From: CAZBWE01 sp964440735 | GTDB taxonomy: Bacteria; Planctomycetota; Phycisphaerae; Sedimentisphaerales; Anaerobacaceae | NCBI GenBank assembly: GCA_964440735.1 | Contig: CAYTTK010000095.1 | Coordinates: forward strand, 1-10,096 | DNA: 10,096 nt | Reading direction: 5' to 3' | Notes under the pieces: generated by a model | The model's input: only the letters and a program-made list of their open reading frames with translations | Database searches by the model: none | What the model was told of the DNA's origin: nothing | Shown: in pieces, positions 1 through 5,152 of the stretch | Position numbering within the stretch: position 1 is the stretch's first letter | How the letters are laid out: each line of letters begins with the position of its first letter | Made by a program: the position numbers and the translations under genes

Positions 1-123
1 GAAGTTTTCGAGATGGGCGACGATATGGCACAGGTTCTCGTTGACGAAGTCCCTGACGAGCACAAGGAGGCCGTTCAGCAGGCCGCCGATGAGTGCCCTG
101 TCGAGGCAATCGTAGTTGAATAG
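1..123 (+). CDS. Ferredoxin, 4Fe-4S single-cluster type, C-terminal part
   Basis: Frame 1 is open from the window edge to a TAG stop and gives the last 40 residues of a small acidic protein. The stretch EVFEMGDD followed about 25 residues later by ADECPVEAIVVE is the usual second half of a monocluster (or 3Fe/4Fe) ferredoxin. In that family the last cluster-ligating Cys sits in a CP-(V/I)-x-AI motif near the C-terminus, and that Cys is visible here. The N-terminal CxxCxxC ligand motif lies upstream of the window. Ferredoxins of this size are soluble low-potential electron carriers in anaerobic metabolism. The gene converges on the signal-peptidase-like gene with a 23-bp gap and no obvious terminator hairpin between them. 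Its physiological partner cannot be read from this fragment. Confidence 0.85.
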   Translation, partial: EVFEMGDDMAQVLVDEVPDEHKEAVQQAADECPVEAIVVE

Positions 124-146
124 AAGCTCTTAGGCAAAAAACAGGT

Positions 147-1097
147 TTATTCATTTCTTAAACTGCCGAGCCGAGACCAGTCCTTTGCTGGCCAGTAGAT
201 ATAATCTGCCCTACCTATAATTGTTGCCAAGGGAATAGGACCAAAGCGCCTGCTATCGCAGGAAAGACTGCGATTGTCACCAAGCACGAAGCAGTGATAC
301 TTGGGAACCGTTATTTTTGCGAAATCAGGCGATGCCTGGTCATGTGGAGGTTGAGCTAAAAAGATTTTATACTTTACATCGCCATTTGTCTCTTCGTATA
401 CATTTCCTTTAAGCAACTGGCCGCGAACTTCTGTCCTTATTTTATCTAAAACTGAGTCGGGCAGTTCACGCCGCTGAAGTTTTTGGTCGTTTATATATAA
501 TTCATGATTTTTAATCTCAACTGTATCACCTGCGATAGCAACTACTCTCTTGATCCATTTTACTCGTCTGTCTATTGGGCTAATAAAAACGACAGTATCG
601 CCTCTCTTTGGGTCACTGGTTTTATAAGCACGCTTGTTGGCAAGTATCCGGTCGTTAGGCACAATCGTTGGATAGTTGAAAGCCACGGGAACTCTAAATG
701 CTTGAACAAGACTTGCCTTGACATTAAAAGAAATTTGGCTCGAATTTCCCGCGCTCATGAGTATCAGAATTATGTACAGATACCATTTATTGTAATCTTT
801 AAGTATATAACCGGGCGTTGTATGCCTTGCCACATACCATGAGTCAATAATTGCGACCAGCTCTACCACCAGAGACGCAAATAGTGCTGTGACGATGACA
901 GCAATCCGAACTGTTGAGTGGCTTACTGAGAGGGTGCCAAAAATTATGGGAATGAATATACCCGAAAGAAAAGCTAAGATTATTCCTCTTGCAATTCTTC
1001 CACAGTAAATATGACCAAGGCCGGGCAGGATTAAAGACAGAAAGATGGCTATTAAAGGGTGCCTTTTCTTGACTATGCCTGATTCTGTTTCTGACAT
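147..1097 (-). CDS. Signal peptidase I-like membrane protein (family S26) lacking the catalytic Ser
   Basis: A 316-residue protein. Residues 12-50 resemble a TM2-type membrane hairpin (LPGLGHIYCGR), and more hydrophobic helices follow at about 63-85 and 105-117. From residue 130 on it matches signal peptidase I. Box C/D is present (RGDTVVF at 165-171; WIKRVVAIAGDTVEI at 181-195, with Lys183 as the expected general base). Box E is intact (VLGDNRSLSCDSRRFGPIP, 271-289). Box B, normally P-S-G-S-M-x-P-T, reads VPVAFNYPTI at 136-145. The serine nucleophile position is therefore Phe140 (codon TTC at 678-680, one transition from a Ser codon) and the Met after it is Asn. The fold is likely kept, but classical Ser/Lys cleavage of preproteins is doubtful. 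A GGAG-type ribosome site precedes the ATG by about 8 bases. The start lies 17 bp after the small membrane protein gene, so this is probably the last gene of a sigma-factor operon. It might be a non-catalytic paralogue, a protease using another residue, or a sequence error. Confidence 0.85.
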   Translation of the reverse strand: MSETESGIVKKRHPLIAIFLSLILPGLGHIYCGRIARGIILAFLSGIFIPIIFGTLSVSHSTVRIAVIVTALFASLVVELVAIIDSWYVARHTTPGYILKDYNKWYLYIILILMSAGNSSQISFNVKASLVQAFRVPVAFNYPTIVPNDRILANKRAYKTSDPKRGDTVVFISPIDRRVKWIKRVVAIAGDTVEIKNHELYINDQKLQRRELPDSVLDKIRTEVRGQLLKGNVYEETNGDVKYKIFLAQPPHDQASPDFAKITVPKYHCFVLGDNRSLSCDSRRFGPIPLATIIGRADYIYWPAKDWSRLGSLRNE

Positions 1098-1114
1098 TTT
1101 AGAGCTCCTCTATC

Positions 1115-1369
1115 TTAAGTTCTCAACAACATACAAAGGACAAATGCGAATCGGAAAAGACCGATTATGGCACCTGCTATTACTAAGGCAGCTTGTGCCA
1201 GAGGATTACTGGTCATCAGGTTATAAAACCACTGAAAGTTCAAGGGTGGCTCAGCTTTTTGCTGTTCATACTTATGTATCTGATTCATTACGCCATCAGC
1301 GAAGGTCTGGCTGATATGTACCTGATGTTTTTTCTCTTTCCAGGCGTTATAGATTTCCTGCTTTTTCAT
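1115..1369 (-). CDS. Small single-helix membrane protein, candidate anti-sigma factor
   Basis: An 84-residue protein whose ATG overlaps the TGA stop of the sigma gene (ATGA, 1366-1369), the usual sign of translational coupling. Residues 1-45 are charged and probably cytoplasmic, with a helical segment FADGVMNQIHKYEQQK (23-38). One hydrophobic helix lies at about 57-80 (AALVIAGAIIGLFRFAFVLCML), leaving almost nothing outside the membrane. I recognise no named domain and see no clear zinc-binding HxxxCxxC anti-sigma motif. The place directly after an ECF sigma gene, with a cytoplasmic N-terminus and one membrane helix, is typical of anti-sigma factors. That role is inferred from position and topology only. 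It ends in TAA 17 bp before the signal-peptidase-like gene. Confidence 0.7.
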   Translation of the reverse strand: MKKQEIYNAWKEKKHQVHISQTFADGVMNQIHKYEQQKAEPPLNFQWFYNLMTSNPLAQAALVIAGAIIGLFRFAFVLCMLLRT

Positions 1370-1842
1370 AGTAAATCCCCATCAAGACTCTCGAGGGCCG
1401 ATTTAATTTTTTCTTTTGCCCGGCTGATTCTTGATTTTATGGTTCCGATTTTAGTGCCTTCGATTTGGGCAATCTCGGCATAGGATAATTCTTCCAATTC
1501 GGCCAATACAAAAGCGGTTTTTTGTTCAGCGGGTAAGGTTTGTAAAACCTTATCCAATTCACCAAAAAATTCCCTTTCGCTAAGATTATCAGAAGGACTA
1601 TGTAGATGAGTTTTCTCTGGAAATTGGCTCATGGCAAATGGCTTTTTCTTTTTCAGAACATTAAAACTTTTGTTTTTAGCTATTGTGAATAGCCAGGTCG
1701 AAAAACTGCTTCGATGAGAATCAAAAGAGCGGAGCTCCTTATAAGCAGCAAATAATACATCCTGAGCAATGTCTCCACAGATGTGGTCATCGTTTATCAT
1801 ATGGTTAATGAATCTGATAATTGGTTTTTGGTATCTATCCAC
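1366..1842 (-). CDS. ECF-type RNA polymerase sigma factor, N-terminus cut by an in-frame TAG
   Basis: Read from GTG at 1842 it has 158 residues. Region 2 covers about 1-67 (DIAQDVLFAAYKELRSFD and SSFSTWLFTIAKNKSFNVLKKKK, regions 2.2-2.4). Region 4 covers about 92-150 (LPAEQKTAFVLAELEELSYAEIAQIEGTKIGTIKSR in two halves), the helix-turn-helix that reads the -35 element. Such proteins direct core RNA polymerase to a small regulon. The GTG has no ribosome site and cuts into helix 2.1. The same frame upstream reads GDIDAFRLLV, preceded by TAG (1870-1872) and then MNETEVIHQVL from a GTG at 1903-1905. This is the normal ECF start, so the intact protein would be about 179 residues with one amber at position 12. 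The gene overlaps the downstream small membrane protein by 4 bp. A GGAACTT-type promoter upstream suggests autoregulation. The gene may be a pseudogene, a readthrough gene, or miscalled by one base. Confidence 0.85.
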   Translation of the reverse strand: MDRYQKPIIRFINHMINDDHICGDIAQDVLFAAYKELRSFDSHRSSFSTWLFTIAKNKSFNVLKKKKPFAMSQFPEKTHLHSPSDNLSEREFFGELDKVLQTLPAEQKTAFVLAELEELSYAEIAQIEGTKIGTIKSRISRAKEKIKSALESLDGDLL

Positions 1843-1905
1843 GAGTAATCTGAATGCGTCAATATCACCCTAAAGGACTTGATGTATCACTTCTGTTTCA
1901 TTCAC
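1843..1905 (-). other. N-terminal extension of the ECF sigma gene containing an in-frame amber codon
   Basis: Upstream of 1842 and in the same frame: GTG (1903-1905), then codons for NETEVIHQVL, TAG at 1870-1872, and then GDIDAFRLLV running straight into DRYQKPI. ECF sigma factors typically begin with an E-x-x-I/L-x-x-x-L-x-G-D-x-x-AF-x-x-L-V-x-x-Y pattern, and this stretch fits it around the stop. The residue replaced is the variable one just before GD, where Lys or Gln is common. AAG and CAG are each one change away from TAG. An in-frame TAA (1909-1911) lies two codons before the GTG, so this GTG is the only plausible early start. Confidence 0.75.
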
Positions 1906-1950
1906 CTTTTAAGATTACCTGATAATTAGCGAGTATCTATGCTCTTTTCA

Positions 1951-1984
1951 TTATAGTTATACAATCAGGTGCGGGGAAAGTTCC
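1951..1984 (-). promoter_or_regulatory. Candidate ECF-type promoter of the sigma operon
   Basis: On the minus strand GGAACTT (1978-1984) is followed after 16 bases by a TATAACTATAAT stretch. GGAAC(TT) is a frequent -35 element of ECF sigma factors, and it lies about 75 bp before the inferred GTG start of the ECF gene itself, so autoregulation is possible. The AT-rich -10 could equally serve the housekeeping sigma. The call rests on motif resemblance only. Confidence 0.4.
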
Positions 1985-2045
1985 ACAAACATAATAAGTT
2001 TAGAGGCCGTGCTTATTTGATGATAAATGCCGCAAAATGTCGGGA

Positions 2046-2855
2046 TTAAGCGGATAGTTCTTTGCTTCTTTCGCAGGCCCTTTTTAGTGCGGCTTGAACC
2101 AGTGGGCCGAATTTGCCCTCAGCAAAGATTTTTAGAGCTGCTTCAGTAGTTCCGCCGGGCGATGTAACTTTTCTGCGAAGCTCAGCAGGAGCTTCTCCGC
2201 TTTTATCCGCCTCTACTGCAAGGAGTCCTGCCCCTTTAGCGGTCTGCAAAACCAAATCCTTCGCCACATTTTCAGGCAGACCTAACTCAACGGCTGCTTT
2301 TATCATTTCCTCCATTAACAAAAAATAGTAAGCAGGGCCACTGCCGCTGACTGCGGTAACGGCGTCTATTAAATTCTCATCTTCAACGATAACGGCTTTG
2401 CCGACCGATGAGAAAATTAACCTTGCTTTATCCAGCATCGGCTTTGCCTTTTTGTTAGCGAATAAAGCACTGGCACCTTCGCTAATCAAGGCGGGTGTGT
2501 TGGGCATAACTCGGACTATTGCGATGTCACCTAAGGCACCAGCAATCCTGGAAACCTTTATACCCGCTGCGATGGATATAATGAGAACATCCGGCTTGAT
2601 AGCATCTTTTATACTTTGAAGGGCCTCGGTCATATTTTGCGGCTTGACACTTAAGACGATGATGTCCACTTTAGCCGCCAGCTCGGCGTTACTACCAAGG
2701 GGGACAACATTATATTTTTGTGCGACAAAGTTAAGTCGTTCGGCCTTAATATCCGTTATGAAGATACTTTCGGATTTATAAACCTTTGCCTTTATTATGC
2801 CCTTTATCAGGGCCTCAGCCATATTTCCGCTGCCGACAAAACCGATTGTATTCAT
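2046..2855 (-). CDS. proC: Pyrroline-5-carboxylate reductase
   Basis: 269 residues, the normal length for ProC, which reduces 1-pyrroline-5-carboxylate to L-proline with NAD(P)H as the last step of proline synthesis in the cytoplasm. The N-terminal Rossmann fold begins IGFVGSGNMAEAL (4-16). SVKPQ (69-73), VRVMPNTPAL (114-123) and VSGSGPAYYFLL (169-180) are family signatures. The C-terminal dimerisation domain carries TAKGAGLL (205-212) and LRRKVTSPGGTTEAAL (226-241), which form the substrate site. An AAGGG ribosome site lies about 8 bases before the ATG. The gene is transcribed away from the flavin-reductase gene, with 90 bp between the two start codons. Downstream (about 140 bp) lies the ECF sigma operon on the same strand, but a separate candidate promoter there suggests independent control. 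It appears complete and intact. Confidence 0.97.
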   Translation of the reverse strand: MNTIGFVGSGNMAEALIKGIIKAKVYKSESIFITDIKAERLNFVAQKYNVVPLGSNAELAAKVDIIVLSVKPQNMTEALQSIKDAIKPDVLIISIAAGIKVSRIAGALGDIAIVRVMPNTPALISEGASALFANKKAKPMLDKARLIFSSVGKAVIVEDENLIDAVTAVSGSGPAYYFLLMEEMIKAAVELGLPENVAKDLVLQTAKGAGLLAVEADKSGEAPAELRRKVTSPGGTTEAALKIFAEGKFGPLVQAALKRACERSKELSA

Positions 2856-2865
2856 TTCTTTGCCC

Positions 2866-2893
2866 TTGTTAAAATTAATCCTTAATTTATAAT
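2866..2893 (+). promoter_or_regulatory. Sigma70-type promoter for the flavin-reductase-fold gene
   Basis: TTGTTA (2866-2871), a 16-bp spacer and TATAAT (2888-2893) lie about 50 bp before the ATG at 2946. The -10 is a full consensus match and the -35 matches at four of six bases. It lies in the short divergent region shared with proC, so the two genes may influence each other's transcription. Confidence 0.6.
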
Positions 2894-2945
2894 CTTATCA
2901 GTAATTCCTTTAATCCAAATATAAACCCAATTGAGGACAAGAGCA

Positions 2946-3470
2946 ATGCAAAAACAAGTCGATTATTCAGAAGCGATAAAAACCAAATATCCGGAGCAGG
3001 TTGTAATCGCAATCGCCAAAGACAAGTCCGGCCGAGCCAACCCAGTTACACTGGGCTGGACAATGATTGCATCTGGTGAGCCGCCGATGATGGCCATAGC
3101 CGTTGCAAAGAAGCACTATTCAATCGAGACCATCCGGCATTCTAAAAGTTTTACAATTGCGTTTCCATCCTCGGATATGGCTGACGCTGCGCTATTCTTC
3201 GGCTCAAGGTCCGGCCGAGACGTCGATAAATTTGCCGAGCTCGATGCGCAGCATGGCCGAGCCCACTGTAAGACCGAACCAGCCAAAAAAATCGATTCGC
3301 TGCTGCTCACAGATGCCGTAGCCAATTTTGAATGCATGTTAGAGTCGGAAGCAGAAGCCGGCGACCACATTATCTTCGTGGGAAAAATAGTCACCTCTCA
3401 TATCAATACCGAGCCGAAAAAGCGCCTATACACCATCGGCACGGGACATAAATTAGGCTCGGCCTCGTAA
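2946..3470 (+). CDS. Flavin reductase-like (FMN-binding split-barrel) protein
   Basis: 174 residues from ATG 2946. I prefer this to the in-frame TTG at 2931, because TTGAGG at 2931-2936 then serves as its ribosome site. The N-terminal half follows the flavin-reductase-like pattern: VVIAIAKDKSGRANPVTLGWTMIASGEPPMMAIAV in consecutive pieces over residues 19-53, where bound FMN is contacted. It continues with HYSIETIRHSKSFTIAFPS (57-75) and a C-terminal HIIFVGKIV strand (141-149). Family members either reduce flavins with NAD(P)H or hold FMN as electron carriers in anaerobes. The length suits a stand-alone domain with no rubredoxin fusion. No signal peptide is seen, so it is probably cytoplasmic. 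It has its own promoter and is not clearly in an operon with the broken gene at 3517. The substrate cannot be assigned. Confidence 0.85.
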   Translation: MQKQVDYSEAIKTKYPEQVVIAIAKDKSGRANPVTLGWTMIASGEPPMMAIAVAKKHYSIETIRHSKSFTIAFPSSDMADAALFFGSRSGRDVDKFAELDAQHGRAHCKTEPAKKIDSLLLTDAVANFECMLESEAEAGDHIIFVGKIVTSHINTEPKKRLYTIGTGHKLGSAS

Positions 3471-3516
3471 AAAGATGGAACGTTTTCACAAGTTCGAGCG
3501 ACTTTAATAGTAGATT

Positions 3517-3654
3517 ATGCGAAAGAGCCGGGCCCAAATTTATGATGAATTGCTTGTTCTAAAATGCCAGGCGGGGCTTCAATTCAACAATCCTGATGAA
3601 GCTCTGGTTCTGGGTTGTTCATACAAGAATCAATCTTCAAAAGGAGCTAAAGCA
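3517..3654 (+). pseudogene. Fragment resembling the start of an ECF sigma factor, ending at an assembly gap
   Basis: From ATG 3517 the first 20 residues, MRKSRAQIYDELLVLKCQAG, look like the N-terminus of ECF-type sigma factors of planctomycete style, where G-D-x-x-AF should follow. Instead the frame continues LQFNNPDEALVLGCSYKN and so on, which does not resemble a sigma factor, until the N run at 3655. The +1 frame after about 3577 is also open to the gap and gives an aromatic-rich stretch (MKLWFWVVHTRI) loosely like region 2.1. A frameshift or a misjoin at the contig edge are both possible. No clear ribosome site precedes the ATG. The sigma resemblance is recognition from memory over a short stretch, so confidence is low. 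Confidence 0.35.
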
Positions 3655-3754
3655 NNNNNNNNNNNNNNNNNNNNNNNNNNNNNNNNNNNNNNNNNNNNNN
3701 NNNNNNNNNNNNNNNNNNNNNNNNNNNNNNNNNNNNNNNNNNNNNNNNNNNNNN
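3655..3754. other. Assembly gap (exactly 100 N)
   Basis: A run of exactly 100 N is the conventional placeholder for a scaffold gap of unknown length. Genes could be missing here, and the true start of the next gene could lie inside it. Confidence 0.98.
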
Positions 3755-3755
3755 A

Positions 3756-4673
3756 ATGAAAGGATTAATTACCTGGATTATTGTAGCCGGAATTGGTTTT
3801 GCGGTGATGGCCTTTTCGTATTTCAACTACCAGTATCAGCCCGGCCAAAATCCGTGGGAATATGCCTTTATGTATATCGGCAAGGGCGACCCAAATTCGG
3901 AATTTGAGGGAATGCAGTATGCTCAAAGACCTATTCGCCTTTCACCCATATCTCAGGGAGCACGGCATTTTACAAAGGTCGCTAAAGGTTTCGGCTTGGA
4001 TGTTGAGAAATCCTATCGTGTTGCTTTTCAGGAAAAACTCGTTCTGTATCCAGATATTGCCGATGATTTCACAGGCCAGATGCTCGAATGGGGCCGACTC
4101 CCCGCAACCGATGCCAACGAAGTGGTAGCCGGCTTTACCACAAGTAACAAGGGCAAAATTGCCATTCATGGCCATATTATCAAGGTGGTGGGGCAATTCA
4201 AAAAAGAGGTTCGGCTTTTTGCGAACAGTTATCTTATTGGCAATAGTGCTGCGGCAGTCGAATTGTTCAACCCTGAAGACGATGCGGTTCAAAATGCCTA
4301 TATCTTTCAATTTCCAAAAGAAGAGTTGGCCAGTCCAGAGATGCGTAAGCAGCTTAAAAAGGCCTTTCCGAAGTCGCAATTCACCACATACGTTCCATTG
4401 ATTCAGACAGAGCAAATTCCGTTTTATATCTATATACTGGGAATGGCGCTTCTTTTCTCAGGCGGTTCTGTCGCGCTTTTCAAGGCCTATTGCTTTCTAT
4501 CTGAAAAGGTCAGCAACAAATGGCTGCGTCTGCCATTGGCCGAGATACGCAAGTCCGGGCGTCTTTTCCTCGGCTTGCATCTTGTTTATTTTGGATTAGT
4601 TGTTTTATTTATGCTTTTAGTGTACACAATGCCTGAGCTACAGGTTTGTTTTTTGGCAGGCATCAAGGCCTAG
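3756..4673 (+). CDS. Membrane protein with a MacB-core-like extracytoplasmic domain; reads in frame through TAG into a SpoIIM-like part
   Basis: 305 residues to a TAG at 4671-4673. One membrane helix lies at about 5-22. A soluble region spans about 25-218, then come two helices at about 221-243 and 269-290. In the soluble part, MLEWGRLPATDANEVVAGF (109-127) followed by IIKVVGQFKK (141-150) resembles the periplasmic core domain of MacB/FtsX-type ABC permeases. No ATPase gene is visible beside it. The reading frame does not end naturally at the TAG. The next 15 codons (VAGGSGPLGVAGKAY) and the SpoIIM-like segment at 4719-5141 follow in the same frame without another stop. I think the ancestral protein spans 3756-5141, about 461 residues. 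The ATG lies 2 bases after the N gap, so an earlier start cannot be excluded. The substrate or role is unknown. Confidence 0.7.
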   Translation: MKGLITWIIVAGIGFAVMAFSYFNYQYQPGQNPWEYAFMYIGKGDPNSEFEGMQYAQRPIRLSPISQGARHFTKVAKGFGLDVEKSYRVAFQEKLVLYPDIADDFTGQMLEWGRLPATDANEVVAGFTTSNKGKIAIHGHIIKVVGQFKKEVRLFANSYLIGNSAAAVELFNPEDDAVQNAYIFQFPKEELASPEMRKQLKKAFPKSQFTTYVPLIQTEQIPFYIYILGMALLFSGGSVALFKAYCFLSEKVSNKWLRLPLAEIRKSGRLFLGLHLVYFGLVVLFMLLVYTMPELQVCFLAGIKA

Positions 4674-4718
4674 GTAGCGGGCGGTTCAGGCCCTCTGGGT
4701 GTCGCAGGTAAGGCCTAT

Positions 4719-5141
4719 TTGAGCAAAAGTATCCCGCTGGCAGCAGCAACTACATTTGTGATTAATTTTTCCCTTGGGTCTTTAGTTTACATAACCATCC
4801 CATCTGTCATAATTCCGGGTGTCGGGATATTGACTGCTATTATTAGGGCATCGATATGGGGATTGCTGCTGGCACCAACTTTTGATGCCCTTGCAGGGTC
4901 GATGCTTCCACACAGTTTTACCTTGTTGCTTGAGGGCGAGGCCTATATTGTAGCGACGTTCTTTGCCCTTCTGATTTTGATTTATCTCTTTCGCAAAGCC
5001 GAAGGGCCAGGCATATTACATAGATACGTCAAAGCTCTATCGATGAATGTCAGGGGCAATCTATTAGTGGCGATAGTCTTGGCGATAGCTGCAATTTATG
5101 AGGCAATCGAAGTGATTCTCATGATGATGATAAAAAGTTAG
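4719..5141 (+). CDS. SpoIIM-like (DUF95-type) integral membrane segment
   Basis: 140 residues if started at TTG 4719, which has an AGGTAAGG sequence just upstream that could act as a ribosome site. About four hydrophobic stretches are visible (residues about 7-30, 33-55, 75-92 and 112-137). The pattern FVINFSLGSLVYITIPS, then ASIWGLLLAPT and MLPHSFTLLLEGEAYIVA, matches the SpoIIM family, where a PH-x-x-x-x-x-EG/E motif follows the small-residue helices. SpoIIM proteins occur far outside sporulating bacteria, usually as membrane proteins of unknown role, so no sporulation function is implied. It is in the same frame as the upstream MacB-like gene, separated only by TAG and 15 sense codons. It is more likely the C-terminal half of one protein than an independent gene. 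It ends in TAG 11 bp from the convergent sigma gene's stop. Confidence 0.65.
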   Translation: MSKSIPLAAATTFVINFSLGSLVYITIPSVIIPGVGILTAIIRASIWGLLLAPTFDALAGSMLPHSFTLLLEGEAYIVATFFALLILIYLFRKAEGPGILHRYVKALSMNVRGNLLVAIVLAIAAIYEAIEVILMMMIKS

Positions 5142-5152
5142 GTCTTTTAAGA

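Noticed and set aside
504..842. Plus-strand frame of 112 codons
   Set aside because: It is antisense to the signal-peptidase-like gene, whose conserved boxes fix the true strand.
2931..2945. TTG at 2931 as start of the flavin-reductase-fold protein
   Set aside because: TTGAGG here is better explained as the ribosome site for the ATG at 2946, and the added residues (RTRA) match nothing in the family.
3942..4415. Minus-strand frame of 157 codons
   Set aside because: It is antisense to the MacB-like gene, has no recognisable motif, and its composition looks like a shadow.
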